A stretch of 64,000 nt of DNA, from the NCBI RefSeq assembly GCF_954871325.1, contig NC_088779.1:3970846-4034845 (forward strand), read 5' to 3'. A program made the translations under genes and the position numbers. Positions within the stretch are counted from its first letter, which is position 1. The number at the start of each line of letters is the position of its first letter. This document shows, piece by piece, positions 40,131 to 53,081 of this stretch. The notes below the pieces were generated by a model. The model worked only from the letters and a program-made list of their open reading frames with translations, had not been told where the DNA came from and did no database searches. This DNA is from Gordionus sp. m RMFG-2023. Lineage: Eukaryota > Nematomorpha > Gordioida > Chordodea > Parachordodidae.

Positions 40131-40335
40131 TGTAGCCTCCAAATTGGCCAACTGGAATTGATGGTCCATAATTTGGTGCATATCCAGGCACATATCCATG
40201 TCCTCCTGGTTGATAGGTCCCTTAAAATAATTAGAATATTAGATTTACAAATTGTGATAAAAGATTAATACCTGCTCCCATCCCCGGGTGAAATGGGGGA
40301 GGCATTGGGGGAATCTGAGTAGGCGGTATTGCCAT
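40131..40335 (-). CDS. TMBIM/Lifeguard N-terminal exons (Pro/Gly/Tyr-rich)
   Basis: Two exons: 40272-40335 with ATG at 40335 (MAIPPTQIPPMPPPFHPGMG, phase 1 end, donor GTATTA) and 40131-40220 (TYQPGGHGYVPGYAPNYGPS then IPVGQFGGY, donor GTAATT). The intron between them is 51 nt. A cytosolic tail rich in Pro, Gly, Tyr and Gln is the usual N-terminus of GRINA and Lifeguard proteins, which is why I join it to the exons at 23982-28095 on the same strand. The phases show that at least one exon, carrying the RxFIRKVY motif and first membrane segment, must lie between, inside about 12 kb. Alternatively these exons belong to another Pro-rich protein. The join is inferred. Confidence 0.6.
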
Positions 40336-40586
40336 ATATTAAAAAAACTAATATTATTCTTATTTAAAATAATTATCGAGTTATTAAAAAATGTTTTATA
40401 ATAGATTTTTCTTATAATTCGACGATTGACATGTTGTCATGTTATGACGAAAAATAATGCATACAAGATAGATGTATGTTAAATTATGGTATATAAGAAT
40501 GGCGATTATGGTTTTTTTTAAATGATTATTTAAAACAGCGGCGTAGGCAGGGGGGGATGCACAATACATTAAACATATATACAATA

Positions 40587-40700
40587 TCAGAGATCTTCAG
40601 GCTCGGCCCTAAGAACAGCCCTGGTAAATGGGCTAGGCCATATTTGCTTTTTTTTATATACGTCTGTGTTGGGTCGGGCTTAATCCAATACCCTCGTAAA
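40587..40700. mobile_element. GC-rich hAT-like MITE (CCCGGCC family), half copy
   Basis: CAGAGATCTTCAGGCTCGGC and GTTGGGTCGGGCTTAA; no matching right terminus was found. Confidence 0.45.
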
Positions 40701-41055
40701 ATAAATAATTTATTTTTTTTATTATATCAATGAAATATATTTAAAAAACAAATAAGAATTTTAATTTTATGATTACATAGTTTAAAATTAAAAATTATAT
40801 AAACTGAAATAAAGGGGGTGGGGCATAAAGATATATTGAAAATATTTTCTGGAATAGTAGAGCCGAGGATGTATAAAATATATGATCTCCATATCCCGAA
40901 ATATAATTTTTGAAAACATTTATAAATTTAATAATATAATTTATATTGCTAAACAAATTAGATAGTTTAAAATTTTTTTAAAGAAAGATAGTTTAATTTG
41001 GTAAAAATAAACAGCAAGCTTTTATTTTCTTGTGCCGGTTGAGTCTGAATTGTTT

Positions 41056-41433
41056 ATTACACTTAAAATGAGACAGAATATTAAGAAAATCTCAGAGTTT
41101 TACTCTGATGATTTATCAGAATCGTAAAGTTACTTTGTGATCTGGAATTTTTGACAGAATAGAGTACTTTTTGATACTAAAAAAAAATGCTTTTTCAGAC
41201 TTTTTTCATGTGTAATTACACTTTAGATTCCCAATCTAATATCAAAACATTGTTTTTTTATTTTAGCTACCTTGCTGTTTAGTACCTCCACTTATGAAAG
41301 ATCCTTTTCAACTTTGGAAATGTTAAAAACCTATTTAAGAAGTATCATTGGTGAAAACCGTTTAAATAGATTAGCCCTATTAAATAGATATAATAATATA
41401 ATTCTAGATAATAATTTTATTATAGATAATTAG
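41056..41433 (+). pseudogene. hAT transposase 3' fragment (dimerisation domain)
   Basis: From 41263 the frame runs LATLLFSTSTYERSFSTLEM, LKTYLRSIIGENRLNRLALL and on to a stop at 41433. This is the hAT C-terminal dimerisation domain (ERSFSTLKxIKTYLRSTM...RLxxLALL). Upstream pieces at 41090-41260 (NIKKISEFYSDDLSE, then IPNLIS) match the preceding part of the same protein type but contain stops. No BED finger, core or terminal repeats were found, so it is a truncated relic. Confidence 0.7.
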
Positions 41434-43600
41434 CCAAATCTCAGAGAAAAGTAGATCTCTCTTTATGAATTCAAAAATTGCAATATGAATATTTTCTTAG
41501 TTATTAAATTTTTATATGCAAAACTAAATTATAGTAAATTTAAAGTCATTACATTTATATATTTTTTATACTATACTATTTTTAATAAAAGTATATTTGC
41601 AATCAGAGTAATTTATTATGATAATATAATAATTTGTATTTAACCTTATGTGCAACAAGAATTACTTATATTTCATTATATTTATATTTTTTTTAAAAAT
41701 ACAGCTATTTACAATAAATTTTTAACATAATTATATGAATAAAATTTATACATTTTGAAATTTATTTTATTTTATATTATTATTAAAATAAATACATAGT
41801 CATATAAAGGATGTTATTATTACTAGAGTATTTTATTAATAAATAAAATCTATCATGAAATTTGTGTAAAATTTTGTTATGCAAAAATTTAATTAAGTGG
41901 AAAGTTTGGAGGGTGGAGGGCAAATTTTTTTCTTCTTTCTACATGGAATTGAATTAATTTACAATTGATCAATAAACAATGATATAAATTTCTGAATATG
42001 CTTATTAATTTTTTCATTTTTGCTGGTTACTTAAAGCAAAAAATATTGGCAAATTTTAGAATTATTATTACAATTGTTCAACCAACTTTAACAAAGATGA
42101 TATAAAGATAACTACCAAAATCAATATTATATAATATTTTTTAGGTACCCGGTCGAAACCCTGAAGAAAGGGAGTTTAGGGAGAAGCCCCCCAAAAATTG
42201 TTTAACCCCCCCCCCCCCACCATGGATAAATAATGGCTATGCTTTGATACTTCCATACCGGGGTTTCTTTCCAAGAACCTGATAGAAAACTATCAGATGA
42301 GGAGTTGAGTTTAAATAGTTTATAAATTAATTTTTTTTAACCTTATTTTATGTATTAATGGGTATAGAAAATGGTCCGGCTATAAAGGTAGACCTTGCCT
42401 AGCTTGATAATATCTAAAAGGGCGGTTTCGTTATCACAGAACCATTGTATTAATAGAAAAGGGGAGAGGTGGAATATAATATATATTTAATTAAAATGAT
42501 ATTTAAGAGAACTGGCAAATTTCCAGAGGAGGGTAGTAAATATTATTCTTGTAAAATATGACTATCAGATCCTGTTTATTATGGATAGATGATACCCACG
42601 TTCAGAAATAAATTGTAGATATACTGCAAATATAATATTATGACTGAAAAATCATTGAAAATTAAGTTAAATAGCAAAAAACAAAACCAGTTCCGTAAAG
42701 TTTGCTGCTATATAAAATCGCCAAAATTATAAATTTCAAAAAAAATTAAACTATGCTTTTGAATTTCTAAATTAATTATAGTGCAATATAATATTTATCG
42801 ATTTATTTTATATCCTAAATAATTTAGAAACCCAAATATTAAAAATAGGTCTGATCATTAAAATAGGTTATATAGTCATAATCAGGTATGTATACAAGGG
42901 GGCGACAAATCCCCACACCCCTAAAGTCAAAATTTAGATGCCGGGTGCTAAAATATTTTTTTATTACTGTCTTATGATTATTAATATATATTTCAGAATC
43001 AACTAACTTTTTTTTTAATATATATTTTAATTTACATTTATTTAGCATATTCACAGAGCAGAAAAAAATACGCTACTAATTTATTCTATGTATAAATATA
43101 GATTTATAATTCCCTTTGGCGTTGTATTTAGCTACCATTTTAAAACTTCCCCATCGAATCATTTCAAAGCTTAAGTAAATTATTTTTAAAAAAAATGATA
43201 TTTAAGGTTTCAAATTTATTCAAAGAAAGGATTCAATATTGAAAAAAATTAGAATCCTGGTTACCTTGACAAGGATATGGTGTAACCCATGCTATAAGTG
43301 GGCAATAAAATGAGCTCTAGCCCTTATTAAAGGGAAATATTTCATGGGTATATATATGCCCAATGCTGCTCATTCAACTTGGCAATTTGTGATTCTTGTT
43401 CTCTATAATTGAAATTGCTTATAGGTATAATTTTATTTCTTATGATTAAAATATTTCGTTAATAGATGTTTAGATGAGACAAAATATAATAAACAGAATC
43501 ATATCTGAAACTCCTTGTCCAACACGGGGAAAAAATATTATAAAAAATCGTGTAAGCCTTCGCAATTTCAAGTAGTAACGGCTTTTATAGAGTTAAAGGT
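41434..43600. other. AT-rich sequence, nothing recognised
   Basis: A run of C at about 42209-42222 and GGGAGTTTAGGGAGAAGCCC nearby are the only marked features. No gene is seen. Confidence 0.4.
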
Positions 43601-43821
43601 AGTGTTGTTAAACGGCTCGTTTTGAGCCGATTTTTAAAACGGCTAACTCAATATTTCATCCAGAATAGTATTACGTAAGTCTGAAGATTTTGTTTATAAA
43701 AGGAACAAAGGTTTGGACATCTATTAGCGAGATCTCAAGGCATAGGCAATATTTTTCTGGCTAAAATATTGAGTAAGCCGTTTTTAAAAATCGGCTCAAA
43801 AACGAGCTGTTTAACAACTCT
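43601..43821. mobile_element. Mutator-like MITE with perfect 10-bp target duplication
   Basis: AGTGTTGTTAAACGGCTCG on the left; GAGCTGTTTAACAACTCT on the right. AGTTAAAGGT is repeated exactly at 43591-43600 and 43822-43831, which fixes both the ends of the family and its 10-bp target duplication. Confidence 0.9.
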
Positions 43822-44402
43822 AGTTAAAGGTAATATAAAAATGGTTTTTATTTCCAATATTCTCAAAAATAAAAAAATGGCTTCTATTTCCAATATTCTT
43901 CAATCAAATATCAATACCAAAAGATAAATCAAATAAACAAAAGAATGAATCATACTGAAATATCAGTTCAAAAGAAAATCATATCAAAAACACAGAATGA
44001 ATGCTTTTAAAAAAATACAGAAGGTATCATTAAATTATTTTGGTGGAATCCACTTCCTTTACAGTCAGAACTCTAACCATCTGAACCCAGATGTTTTTTA
44101 GGACCCGCTCCTATGGAGCGTTTATATACTAAAAAAAAATATTATAAATTTCCAAGATATTCACGAAAAAATAAATAAAAAGATATTTTTTTTGAAACAT
44201 TTTTCATTCTCTTCGTATTTTTTTTTTTTAAATTTGCAGTAGTTTGCTTCCATTTTGTAGGTAAAATTTTATCATGAATGATAATTTTATACGTTATTAA
44301 TATAATATAATAGGAATATGTTGCTTATCCTATAACTTTGGAAAGTAAAATATTGGAAGAAGAACTTAAATAAAGAAAGTAAAACAAAATCAAATTTTTC
44401 TA
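43822..44402. other. AT-rich sequence, nothing recognised
   Basis: A short repeated phrase TATTTCCAATATTCT occurs at about 43850 and 43888. No gene is seen. Confidence 0.35.
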
Positions 44403-44516
44403 GATATTATTAAAACGTGCCTTTTCTTCTTCGAAATACATATTGTCTTGTCAGATCGGCGTGGAAATTTCAAAGAAGACATTTCGGAAGATGTTATGAT
44501 TGGCTCGATTGAATAA
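44403..44516 (+). CDS. Possible terminal exon, 37 codons, unknown
   Basis: After an acceptor-like TTTTTCTAG the frame runs DIIKTCLFFFEIHIVLSDRR then GNFKEDISEDVMIGSIE and stops. Codon use is more varied than in chance AT-rich frames. There is no family match and no partner exon, and the minus strand is also open here, so confidence is low. Confidence 0.2.
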   Translation, partial: DIIKTCLFFFEIHIVLSDRRGNFKEDISEDVMIGSIE

Positions 44517-45918
44517 AACATTTAAAATTAAAATATAAATTAATTTTTTAAAATTTTTTTTTACCAGTAAATTATATATATATGCCGTAGAAAAAAAAAA
44601 TATTTAAATAATTGAAAAAAAAAAAATTAGTATTATTTTATTAATATTGAATAAATATTTCTTTATGTACTCCAAAACCTGAAACCGAACTCCCTTTTTA
44701 AAATTTTTATCTTTGAACCCAGACACGGGCCCTGTTGTTGAAAGAGTTCATATCCCTGTCACAAATCGTTTTTTAAAAAATTTTGATGAAATCTTAATTT
44801 TAGAATGATCGAGAATTATATCAGTGACCTGCAGAGGCACCATTAGCAATCGTTTTTCAGTGAATATGAAATCCAATATATAATAATTTTTCAAATTATC
44901 TGATCTCCTTATTTGTCGTAATAAAAGGAGTGAGTTTGAATCATCTCATTTTCTTATTCGACTGATCGAGGGTATTTTCCTTATTTCCCGTCCCTCTTTT
45001 AGTTCAATATAGTCATTTACGTAATTTCCTGAATTTGTGACGGATAAAAAGAGAGATAAAATGATATATATCCAAAAATAAATTTTTTTCCTTAATGTAT
45101 TATATTTAAAATATTGAGTGTAACCTTTGTTGCTTTCAATTCGATTGAATATCACCTAAGATAATGAATAGTTGAATAATTAATTTTGATTGTAAATATT
45201 TTCTAAGGATAGAANNNNNNNNNNCTTGAGTAAATAAAAAGAACGAAGATAACCCTAAATCAAATAAGATTTTTATAAAATGTAACCATATCAAGGTTTT
45301 ATTAAAATTGACTAAATAAAATTTCTTGATATCAAATAAAATTGCCAAAATCTTTGATTTCCAATTTGGATGTATGAAAATGTGAGTGCTGTCTGAACCC
45401 TTGTGCGAATATTCAGAGTCGGCACACAACATTGGGTAAAATTAATATTTATATTAATATTTTTTAAAACAATTCAAAAACTACCCTACCAGTCTAATTT
45501 CCTAATAAAAACAGCGATTTGTCAAATTTTATTAAATTATGGCCCTAGAATGATATTATATAGTTCCATATTGTTTTTTTAAATGATGGTCACCAGAACT
45601 CCAAATGATAAATATTTTTACGGTGAATTCTTAAACTAAATATAAGATTAATTTTAATAAAAAATTTGTATCTGTTATTTTAACTAAATTAAGTTTTTTC
45701 TGGGCACCGAACCTGAATCCCAACCTGGTTCAGATATTTTTTGCAAATAAACTCGAACCCTTTTTTAATAGGGTCACAGTATGTAACAACCTATGTATCT
45801 TTATTTGAATAAAAAGTAAAAACCATAATAAAATAATTGACTATATTTTGTGAATCATTTCATAGGTAAAGAAAATATGAAGAGTAAATGAATATTAACC
45901 TTAATATAGCATCCTCCA
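44517..45918. other. AT-rich sequence with an assembly gap
   Basis: No gene recognised. Worn CCGAACCTGAATCCC / AACTCGAACCC phrases at 44680 and 45710 belong to the repeat family also seen at 35940 and 46912. Confidence 0.35.
45215..45224. other. Assembly gap (10 N)
   Basis: Ten N characters in a row. Open frames crossing it should not be trusted. Confidence 0.98.
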
Positions 45919-46059
45919 TTGTGAATATGAATTCGAAAAAAAATTGATATGTAATAAATAAATGATTATATTTTGAAGTGAATTGTGATTGTGAATATGA
46001 ATTCGAAAAAAAAATTTATGATGTGTAATAAATGATTATTTTGAAGTGAATTGTGATTG
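45919..46059 (+). repeat. Tandem duplication, about 70 bp, two units
   Basis: Each unit has TTGTGAATATGAATTCGAAA, TGTAATAAATGATTAT and TTTTGAAGTGAATTGTGATT. Confidence 0.8.
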
Positions 46060-47687
46060 ATATTATGTTATTTTAATTTTTAACTATTAATACTTTTTGA
46101 ATCCTTTTGCCGCCTGGCTGGCATCTTAAAATTTGAGTTTTATTTTTTTTAATATTAATACCTTCCGTTTTTTACATATTTTTTTTTCTCATAATAGCAT
46201 AACTTTCAATTGTATTTCCCTCCCTTTCCTTTTTTTCCCCAAAAGAAATTAAATAATAAAAATATTATTTGTTTCCATCTTTTTTTTTCAAAAGTTGAAA
46301 TCATAATTTTCATCTATTTCTATAAAAATCTATCATGTTTTCTTTCCAAGATGTCACAAATCTATACTTTTTATGTTATCTACTAAATTATAAAGTATCA
46401 AAGCTACCAACCGATTTATCAATTCTCATATTTTGAGATTGCCCTATATCGCTTAGAATTAAAACAGAAATAATGCTAAAAAAATCCTCAAACGTCGAGA
46501 ATAAATACTCAACTTTCAGAAAATACTGAATATAATTTTTTAGAAATATTTCCGTTATTTTAGCGGCAGAATTATTTTTGAAAATTTAAACAAAAATTAT
46601 TTGGGAATTTTTTTCCGGTTTTTTTTCAAGGATTTATTTTCCCCTATATTTAATTTAAAACTTAAAAAATGGGTGTATTTGCATCTAGATCCATTTAAAA
46701 AGTGTATTTTAACAACTCTGGGGATCATATATATAAAATAATAGTTTGTATAATTCTTTATAAATTTGATAATATATAAAATATTTTTAAATATAGAATC
46801 GGCTCAAACGGCTTATTGAGCCGCACTAGTCTGAGCCGTTTTTTACGACTACGGCTCGAGTTCAGGGTCAATAAAACTCGACTATTTAACTATACTACCC
46901 TGAACCGGATTCAGAGATTTTTCACTGAACTCTCACCCGAACCCATTTTTTTAGAAGGGGGGTTTACAACTCTGATATATATTGATGAAATATATTCGAT
47001 ATTCTAGAAATATTGGATAATTATGATTATCCTATATAATTTCTTAATACAATAAGGCAAAATTTATTAAACGCATTCAAAAATATTATTTATATATTTT
47101 ATAATAAAAAAATTAAAAATATTTAATAGAATATGGCGAAATTTATTAAACACATTCAAAAATATTATTTTTAAATTTTATAATAAAAAATTTAAAGACG
47201 CCATCTAGCGGATAGAATATTATTTCTTTTACTTTAATAAATAAAAAATGTTTTGAGCAATTTTAATTTTATAAAAGTATTGAAGCTAAAATATCTAATA
47301 GATAATTTTTTACACCTGTCCAAACCTTTATCTTATTTATAAACTAATTAATTCTTAATTAATATTAGGAAAGTGAAAACCCACTGGAAAATGTTTGGAA
47401 ATTTAATACATAAATATAAGCCGAGCGATATTTAATAATAAAAAATTTATTATGTAATTAGCCGAGCAATTTTCATTTGGTTGGCAAATTGCCAAAAATG
47501 CAAAATCATTTAATTTTGAAAGGCTCCATAACCTGAAATATATTTATTTAGAAAAATTAATGAATTGATATTTCTTTTAAAAAAGTTAAACATTAGCCCA
47601 ATAGTTTTTTCGATAAACCATGGATTTATAATATGAATTTCAACATATTAAATATGTTTCCAATTTTTAATTTACTATCAGTCATAT
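46060..47687. other. AT-rich sequence with short repeats
   Basis: Holds a scrap with GGCTCAAACGGC / GAGCCGTTTTTTACGAC at about 46800-46850 resembling the Mutator-like MITE ends, and the tandem pair at 47052. No gene is seen. Confidence 0.35.
47052..47190 (+). repeat. Tandem duplication, about 80 bp, two units
   Basis: AATTTATTAAACRCATTCAA followed by AAATATTATTTWTAWATTTTATAATAAAA occurs twice. Confidence 0.75.
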
Positions 47688-48180
47688 TTATAGACATATT
47701 TTGTTTATTCCACAAAGACTGACACTTTTGAAATGAGCATGTTCTAAAGCTTTCTCTGCACCAACTGTGGCCACTAAATTAATATTGTGGTAGGCACATA
47801 AATGCTGTGGTAGAAAATCATATGCTAATAAGGATATCATTGATATCCACATATTTAAAATTTTTATCCATTTTAGAACTTTTATCCTCAAACATTCTAA
47901 AAAATATAAGGAAAGTTATATATAATTTTAAAATGATTAATTTAAAATAACCTGAAAGCCTTTACAAGATTTTTACCATTGTTACTAATGGTGTTTACTG
48001 CTTTATTCTGTATTAAACTTCTATGTATATCAATAATATTCTTGGCCAAAAATATTAAAAGTGTGCTTTTCCACACGTTTTGAGGTTAAGGAAGCAGACC
48101 TTTGTTGTAATGATTTCCAGTCGATCCAATGGCTACATCCAATAAAGATAATCCACCTCTTTTTTAAAAGAGAAAAATTT
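47688..48180 (-). pseudogene. hAT transposase fragment, central region
   Basis: Minus strand: NVWKSTLLIFLAKNIIDIHR then NKAVNTISNNGKNLVKAF (48180 to about 47950), a likely intron, then AYDFLPQHLCAYHNINLVAT then VGAEKALEHAHFKSV (47688-47891). These match the hAT core around VTDNGSNMVKAF and LPxHxRCAxHxLNLVATTDAEKA. The catalytic aspartate of the TDN motif reads as S-N here, and both N- and C-terminal parts are missing, so it cannot be active. It is a different hAT lineage from the one at 12323. Confidence 0.65.
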
Positions 48181-48775
48181 TTAAGGTAAGATGGGAATAA
48201 AAATTTTATTTAATCCAATCAACACTATATTATAGTCTGCCATGTTTTATGATTTGAAAAAGAGAAAATATAAATAACAACTCGGCTCAACATTTAATAC
48301 ATAAATAGTTTAATAAACTTATTGTATATTAATTCAACAAAATATATTTATCATTAAGAATTTTTTTTTAAACAATTTATTCAATAAATTTAAAGTAACG
48401 GAGGAGCGGTGTTCCTCCACTCCATCCAAAAACCTAGCTAGCTCCCGCTCCCGACTTCTAGTTAGATTAGCTAAACAGTCATTTGATGACGAAATGATTT
48501 TTGTTCGATTAAATGACGAATCATTTATAAAGGGACAATATTTTGAGGCATTCTCCTGGGTTAGCAGTTTACTCAATATCCCATGTACGATGAACCAAAT
48601 ATATGCCTTTAAATAATTTTAATGACTATTACAATTTAACAAAGGGGTAAAATTTTGTTGCTTCTAGTGTAAATAAGAGTTATGAAGAGGAGTTTAATAG
48701 ATTAATCACAACTTTTTGAAATAATAATATGTAAAAAAATGACTATTTAAAAAATAAATTAAGGCTCTCAGAAAA
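48181..48775. other. Sequence before the BACK-PHR exon
   Basis: A minus-strand open frame at 48334-48576 (80 codons, with SRERELARFLDGVEEHRSSV) is not recognised. No BTB exon was found here for the gene that follows. Confidence 0.3.
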
Positions 48776-49507
48776 ATGACGAGAAATGTTTTTGACTCCA
48801 CCGATTTCTTAAACGCTGATTCCGAATTGGTGCAAGCCTTCATAACTCACGAGTATGTTAAACCGTTAACACCCATGATATTGCAATTCCTTATCAAGTG
48901 GGCTCAAAATAGATGTGCCGTTTATTGCAAACCCGTTACTTCGGAAAGCGTTATAAATACTCTGAACGAAAATGGTTTCAAGGTTATGACCTACATAGAG
49001 AACTTGAATTATCTAGACTTCCGTGAAATCGTTGTGAAACGAAAATTATTGAGCGAGTTTGTTATGATGCAGGTATTATCCGCCAGAATTCGTAGCTTGG
49101 AAATCGATAGTTATAAGCCAGACTTGATAAAGGTCGAAATCTCACTGCACTGTCATAAGTTTAGTGTAAAGTCACCTGTGCTTAACACCTTTCCTACTCA
49201 TCTAGATGTGTGTCAACAGATATACCTAGTTGGTCTTGGTAATAATTGTGACTATAAAGGTATAATAAATATAACGGTCAAAGATGGCGATCAAATTTGT
49301 TTTAAGTACGAAATTAATTCTACTAATATTTTTTTAGATCCTCCATATCATTTTATACTACCTCTAATACCCCTATACCAATCTCACCATTGTATCATAA
49401 ATTTTCTGAAAAATGCTTCAACCAGCGATGTGACATGGAACGGAGAAGCTATAAAAGTGACTTCAGGTTCTCAGAATTCTATTTTAAATGAACTCTTTTA
49501 CATTTGA
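48776..49507 (+). CDS. BACK-PHR domain protein (BTBD1/2/3/6-like C-terminal part)
   Basis: An intact 243-codon frame. Residues about 5-95 fit a BACK domain: STDFLNADSELVQAFITHEY, ILQFLIKWAQNRCAV, then IENLNYLDFREIV and RKLLSEFVMM. Residues about 140-243 fit a PHR domain: DVCQQIYLVGLGNN, then GIINITVKDGDQICFKYE, ending VTSGSQNSILNELFYI, which parallels the xxGQIPxIxFY end of that fold. In animals BTB-BACK-PHR proteins are cullin-3 adaptors that recruit substrates for ubiquitination. The BTB part is absent. The ATG lies five bases after CTCTCAG, a good splice acceptor, so this is probably the last exon of a gene whose BTB exons lie upstream unseen, or a truncated copy. Codon use is balanced, unlike AT-rich chance frames. 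Confidence 0.7.
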   Translation: MTRNVFDSTDFLNADSELVQAFITHEYVKPLTPMILQFLIKWAQNRCAVYCKPVTSESVINTLNENGFKVMTYIENLNYLDFREIVVKRKLLSEFVMMQVLSARIRSLEIDSYKPDLIKVEISLHCHKFSVKSPVLNTFPTHLDVCQQIYLVGLGNNCDYKGIINITVKDGDQICFKYEINSTNIFLDPPYHFILPLIPLYQSHHCIINFLKNASTSDVTWNGEAIKVTSGSQNSILNELFYI

Positions 49508-50214
49508 TGATATGTTATTTCAAATTTCTATATATCACCCTTCAGAACTTATATTAATCATATATGTCTACTTGTTCAAATAGGATTTATAAATAAATTC
49601 ATTAAAAAACTAAATTTAACATTAAGATATTATTAATGTAACAAATTCAGAATTATATTATTATAAATTTTTCGCGATTTATATTTGTGGCAATAAAAAA
49701 AAATAATGATATTTATTAATGACTCAACTAGTAAAGATTATGATATAACCATTTATCTATATATTGTAAATTTCAATCCTAAATAACTAGGACCGGTTGA
49801 CTAACAGAAATTACGGTTGGGTTTGGTTATGTTTTTGAGATTATCAGAGATTCAGGTTCTTTCTAATTCCGGTGTCGTACTCCGTTTTAGCAATGAAAGT
49901 TTCGAAAAAATTTTAACAATAAACCAGGGATACGAATCGTAGGAAAGATAGACTTAAGTTCTGACAAAAATCACGGTTCAGATTCGATTGGTAAAATTTA
50001 TGGCTATGCCGATATTTAATGTCAGATCGTCACCGATATTTTGCTTTTTCAAAAAATATCAGATATGTGCCTCTTTTAAAAAAAACCGATCCTATATTTT
50101 TTATTTTTAGGTTATTTTATAATTGTATATATAATCACATAATTAATAAATTAATGGAAGGAACATGCACAATTTATTTGTTATAATGCTTAGAAAAAGT
50201 TTAAAATTTTGTTA
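49508..50214. other. Downstream of the BACK-PHR exon, nothing recognised
   Basis: AT-rich. No second exon, and no clear terminal repeats. Confidence 0.35.
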
Positions 50215-50409
50215 TATTTGCAAAAAAACGATTAACTCAAAATTTTGGCCAATAGTAAATTACCTTTGATTATTGAGTTTTCCATAGGTATCAGAAAGGT
50301 TTGGACTTCTATTGGTGTAATTTCAAGGCATAGATAATAATATTTTTGTAAATATTTTTATTTGGCCCTTTTTAAAAATCGACTAAATGGAGATGTTTAA
50401 CAACACTAC
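50215..50409. mobile_element. Mutator-like MITE, degraded copy
   Basis: Keeps CGATTAACTCAAAATTTTGG, the interior TTGGACTTCTATTGGTG and the right end GATGTTTAACAACACTA. The left terminus is worn. Confidence 0.55.
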
Positions 50410-50745
50410 ATTCACATATGAACATTGCAAATATTTTAAATGAGTATATTAACTTTATCCCAAAGAAATAATGGCTAAGAATTTTATGCTTTTTATATTT
50501 TAATGATTAGTATCGAGCATATGACAATAAAATGTTTAAATGAGCAAATAAAATTACAACACTGAGTGTATATTGATATAATATGGTAAAAATAAAGCTA
50601 CCTTCATTTTAAGGTCGTTCCCTTCTAATTACAATAAATTTGAATAATTTATACTATATAAATTTTCTTAAATAACAAATCTCTTAGTTAAAATCGTTTT
50701 GTTATTTAATATAAACCAAATGAATTATAAAACTACTTGCACTTT

Positions 50746-52286
50746 TCAATTTTGAGAAACCTCTATGTTACCCACTAAGAACGTTTTTAATATGTTGAAA
50801 GCGTGGAGCCACATACGCCCTAGCAGGGGGATCTTATCACAATCCACAACTATGGCCTCCAACGTTTGTGAGTTACCTTCAAACTTAACGTTCACATTAG
50901 CTAGACCTAATATCTTGATGGCGCTGCCGTCATACCCTGTCTTCATATCCGTCTTACGCATCGTGGTTAGGCCTACGGTCTTAGCTGTATGCTTCGGGAG
51001 TATTGTGTACCTTGTACCGGTTTCCATTTGCATCAACGTGGGTATGTTGTTGATGCTCATTGTTACGTTGTACGCGTCATATCTGGTATAGTTGACCCCC
51101 AGATTGTACACTTCAAGATTCTGAAGATTATATTCTTTAAGGTCTGTGTTTAAGTCGTCGTCATCATCGATTACTTCGATGTTCATAGCATGGTTCGTAT
51201 TCAATTGACAATCACGATCTTTGTAATCAGAAGATCTGTTGTAGGTATTATTGTCATTTTTGTACTGGTTGGGCCTCGACGAATATTTCGGAAAACCATT
51301 AATAATTTAAGGGTTATGTCTGTGCTGACCATGACGGGAATAGTTGGTTCGGTTATCACCTCTGTAGCACTTATCCCGTCGATCAGGGCTTTGATGATAG
51401 TCGTGGCGGTTGTCTGAAAGTTATACCCGCTATTGCTGTATCGATCGTCGTAGTAGTTATCGTTGCGATTGTCGAAACGGTTGCGGTTATAGTGACAATT
51501 ATCTTAGATTTGATCAAAACGATCGTCGTGGAAGTTGCCTTTCCGTCCCTCGAATCGTTTATCCCGGCCGTTGTCATCGCGTATATTGTAACGTTCATCG
51601 AAATGTTGTCCGTGGCGATTATCATTGATGAGCTGGGATTGCTTGATAAAAGATTTACCATGTGCATGAGAGTCCTGAATGGGTTTTGTTGTTACGTAGC
51701 TATTTTTGACTGTGCTCATGTGATTAATCTCTTGACATTTTCATCACGTCCTTGATGTCACTTCGCTCCGTGGTGTCTTCCTCTAGACCTATATAAATGT
51801 CTTCTATAGTCATAGAGCTCTGACCGCTTTCCTGACATCTTTGGAATTCGAAGCAACTCTCACTTTCTCAATAATGCGCTGAATGCTATTGAATTTGCAT
51901 TCTGTATTGAGTCGTGCTACGCGTGTGACCCAAGCCGAGATCGTCTTCTCCTTGCCTTGAGTGGCAGCATAAAATAATGAGAGTTTAGCGTTCTCAGTCT
52001 TCGGCGGATGTTGTAGCTTGAATCTGCCAAGAGTGATTGGGTCCTGGAAGTCTGCCTCCGTGCATATTGCTCCAATGTTATTGAATTCGTCATCTAGAAG
52101 ACTTTGGAGAAACAAGGTCTTTTCTCTTTTGGAGATCTTGCTAGTGTCGAAGAAATTTTGCAATTTCCCGATGTAAGCGCTGTCATCGCTACTAAATTTA
52201 GGGAATTCCAGCTTGAAGAATTCAGTCATATATGTGGAATTATTCAAAGCATCCATCGCGAAGTTCGTACATAATTTGGCCTCCAT
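50746..52286 (-). pseudogene. Ty3/gypsy gag-protease fossil
   Basis: Minus strand, 5' to 3': a Gag-like part at 51810-52286 (EFFKLEFPKFSSDDSAYIGK; NTECKFNS), a stretch rich in Asn, Asp and Arg at about 51210-51800, and a retropepsin part at 50746-51204 (TGTRYTILPKHTAKTVGL; LLGRMWLHAF). The order and sequence resemble the complete element next door (52400-57857) but are clearly a different family. No RT, integrase or LTR of its own was seen. Broken, with several breaks; older than its neighbour. Confidence 0.75.
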
Positions 52287-52399
52287 GAAGAATTTATATA
52301 GGATCCTCTATTATATATTTTTACCATGATGTATTTTAGACAGAATAACAGAATTTTATTTTACTATTATAAATTACATTTTATTTTTACTATTTTAAT

Positions 52400-52675
52400 T
52401 GTAGAATAACATGAATATGTGCCGGTGAATAATAAATAAGTTTTATTAACTTTATTAAATAAAAAATATATTTTATTAACTAACTTCTTTTTCTTTTCTT
52501 AAGGTATAAATACCTTTTCTAAAATATAAATTAGAATATAAAACGAAATACAAAAAAGTAAAATAATATATAAAAAAGTAAGGTTACGCCGTTTATAAAA
52601 TAAAATTAGATTATAACAAAATAATAAAAGTTCAAATGCAAAAAACAAAAAATAAGATAAAGGAATAACGCAACA
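52400..52675 (-). repeat. 3' LTR of the gypsy element
   Basis: 276 bp, TG...CA on either strand. Read on the minus strand it starts TGTTGCGTTATTCC and ends CATGTTATTCTACA. Confidence 0.92.
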
Positions 52676-53081
52676 TTCTCCCTCTTCTGATAATTTCATC
52701 GGAGAAGTCATAGAGAGTTTGTTGTTCAAGTGGTTTATAATTTTGGTAATCAAGTTGTATCACAAATCATCATAACGTTGGCTTGTCCAATCGTTGGTTT
52801 GTATAAATCGATTTTGCACGGTGGTTTGTTTAAATCGCAAGCTTGATATCCATATCGTAAATTGTCTCCATTGATCATAGCTTGTTTGATAGTACTCAAT
52901 TGTTAATTATCATTTTTCCAAAATTGTTATTATCATAAATAAATTGCGAATAAGAAATAATAGTTCATCATAAGAATAAATGAAGAATGATAAATCAATA
53001 AGATTGTTATATTTTTAGCGTTTTAATATAAGCGTTTTAATATTTAATTTAGTTTATGCAATTTAATATTTATTTTATATT

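Noticed and set aside
51190-51755. Val/Ile-rich plus-strand and Thr-rich minus-strand frames
   Set aside because: They lie over the low-complexity stretch of the gypsy gag-protease fossil in other frames and show no domain.
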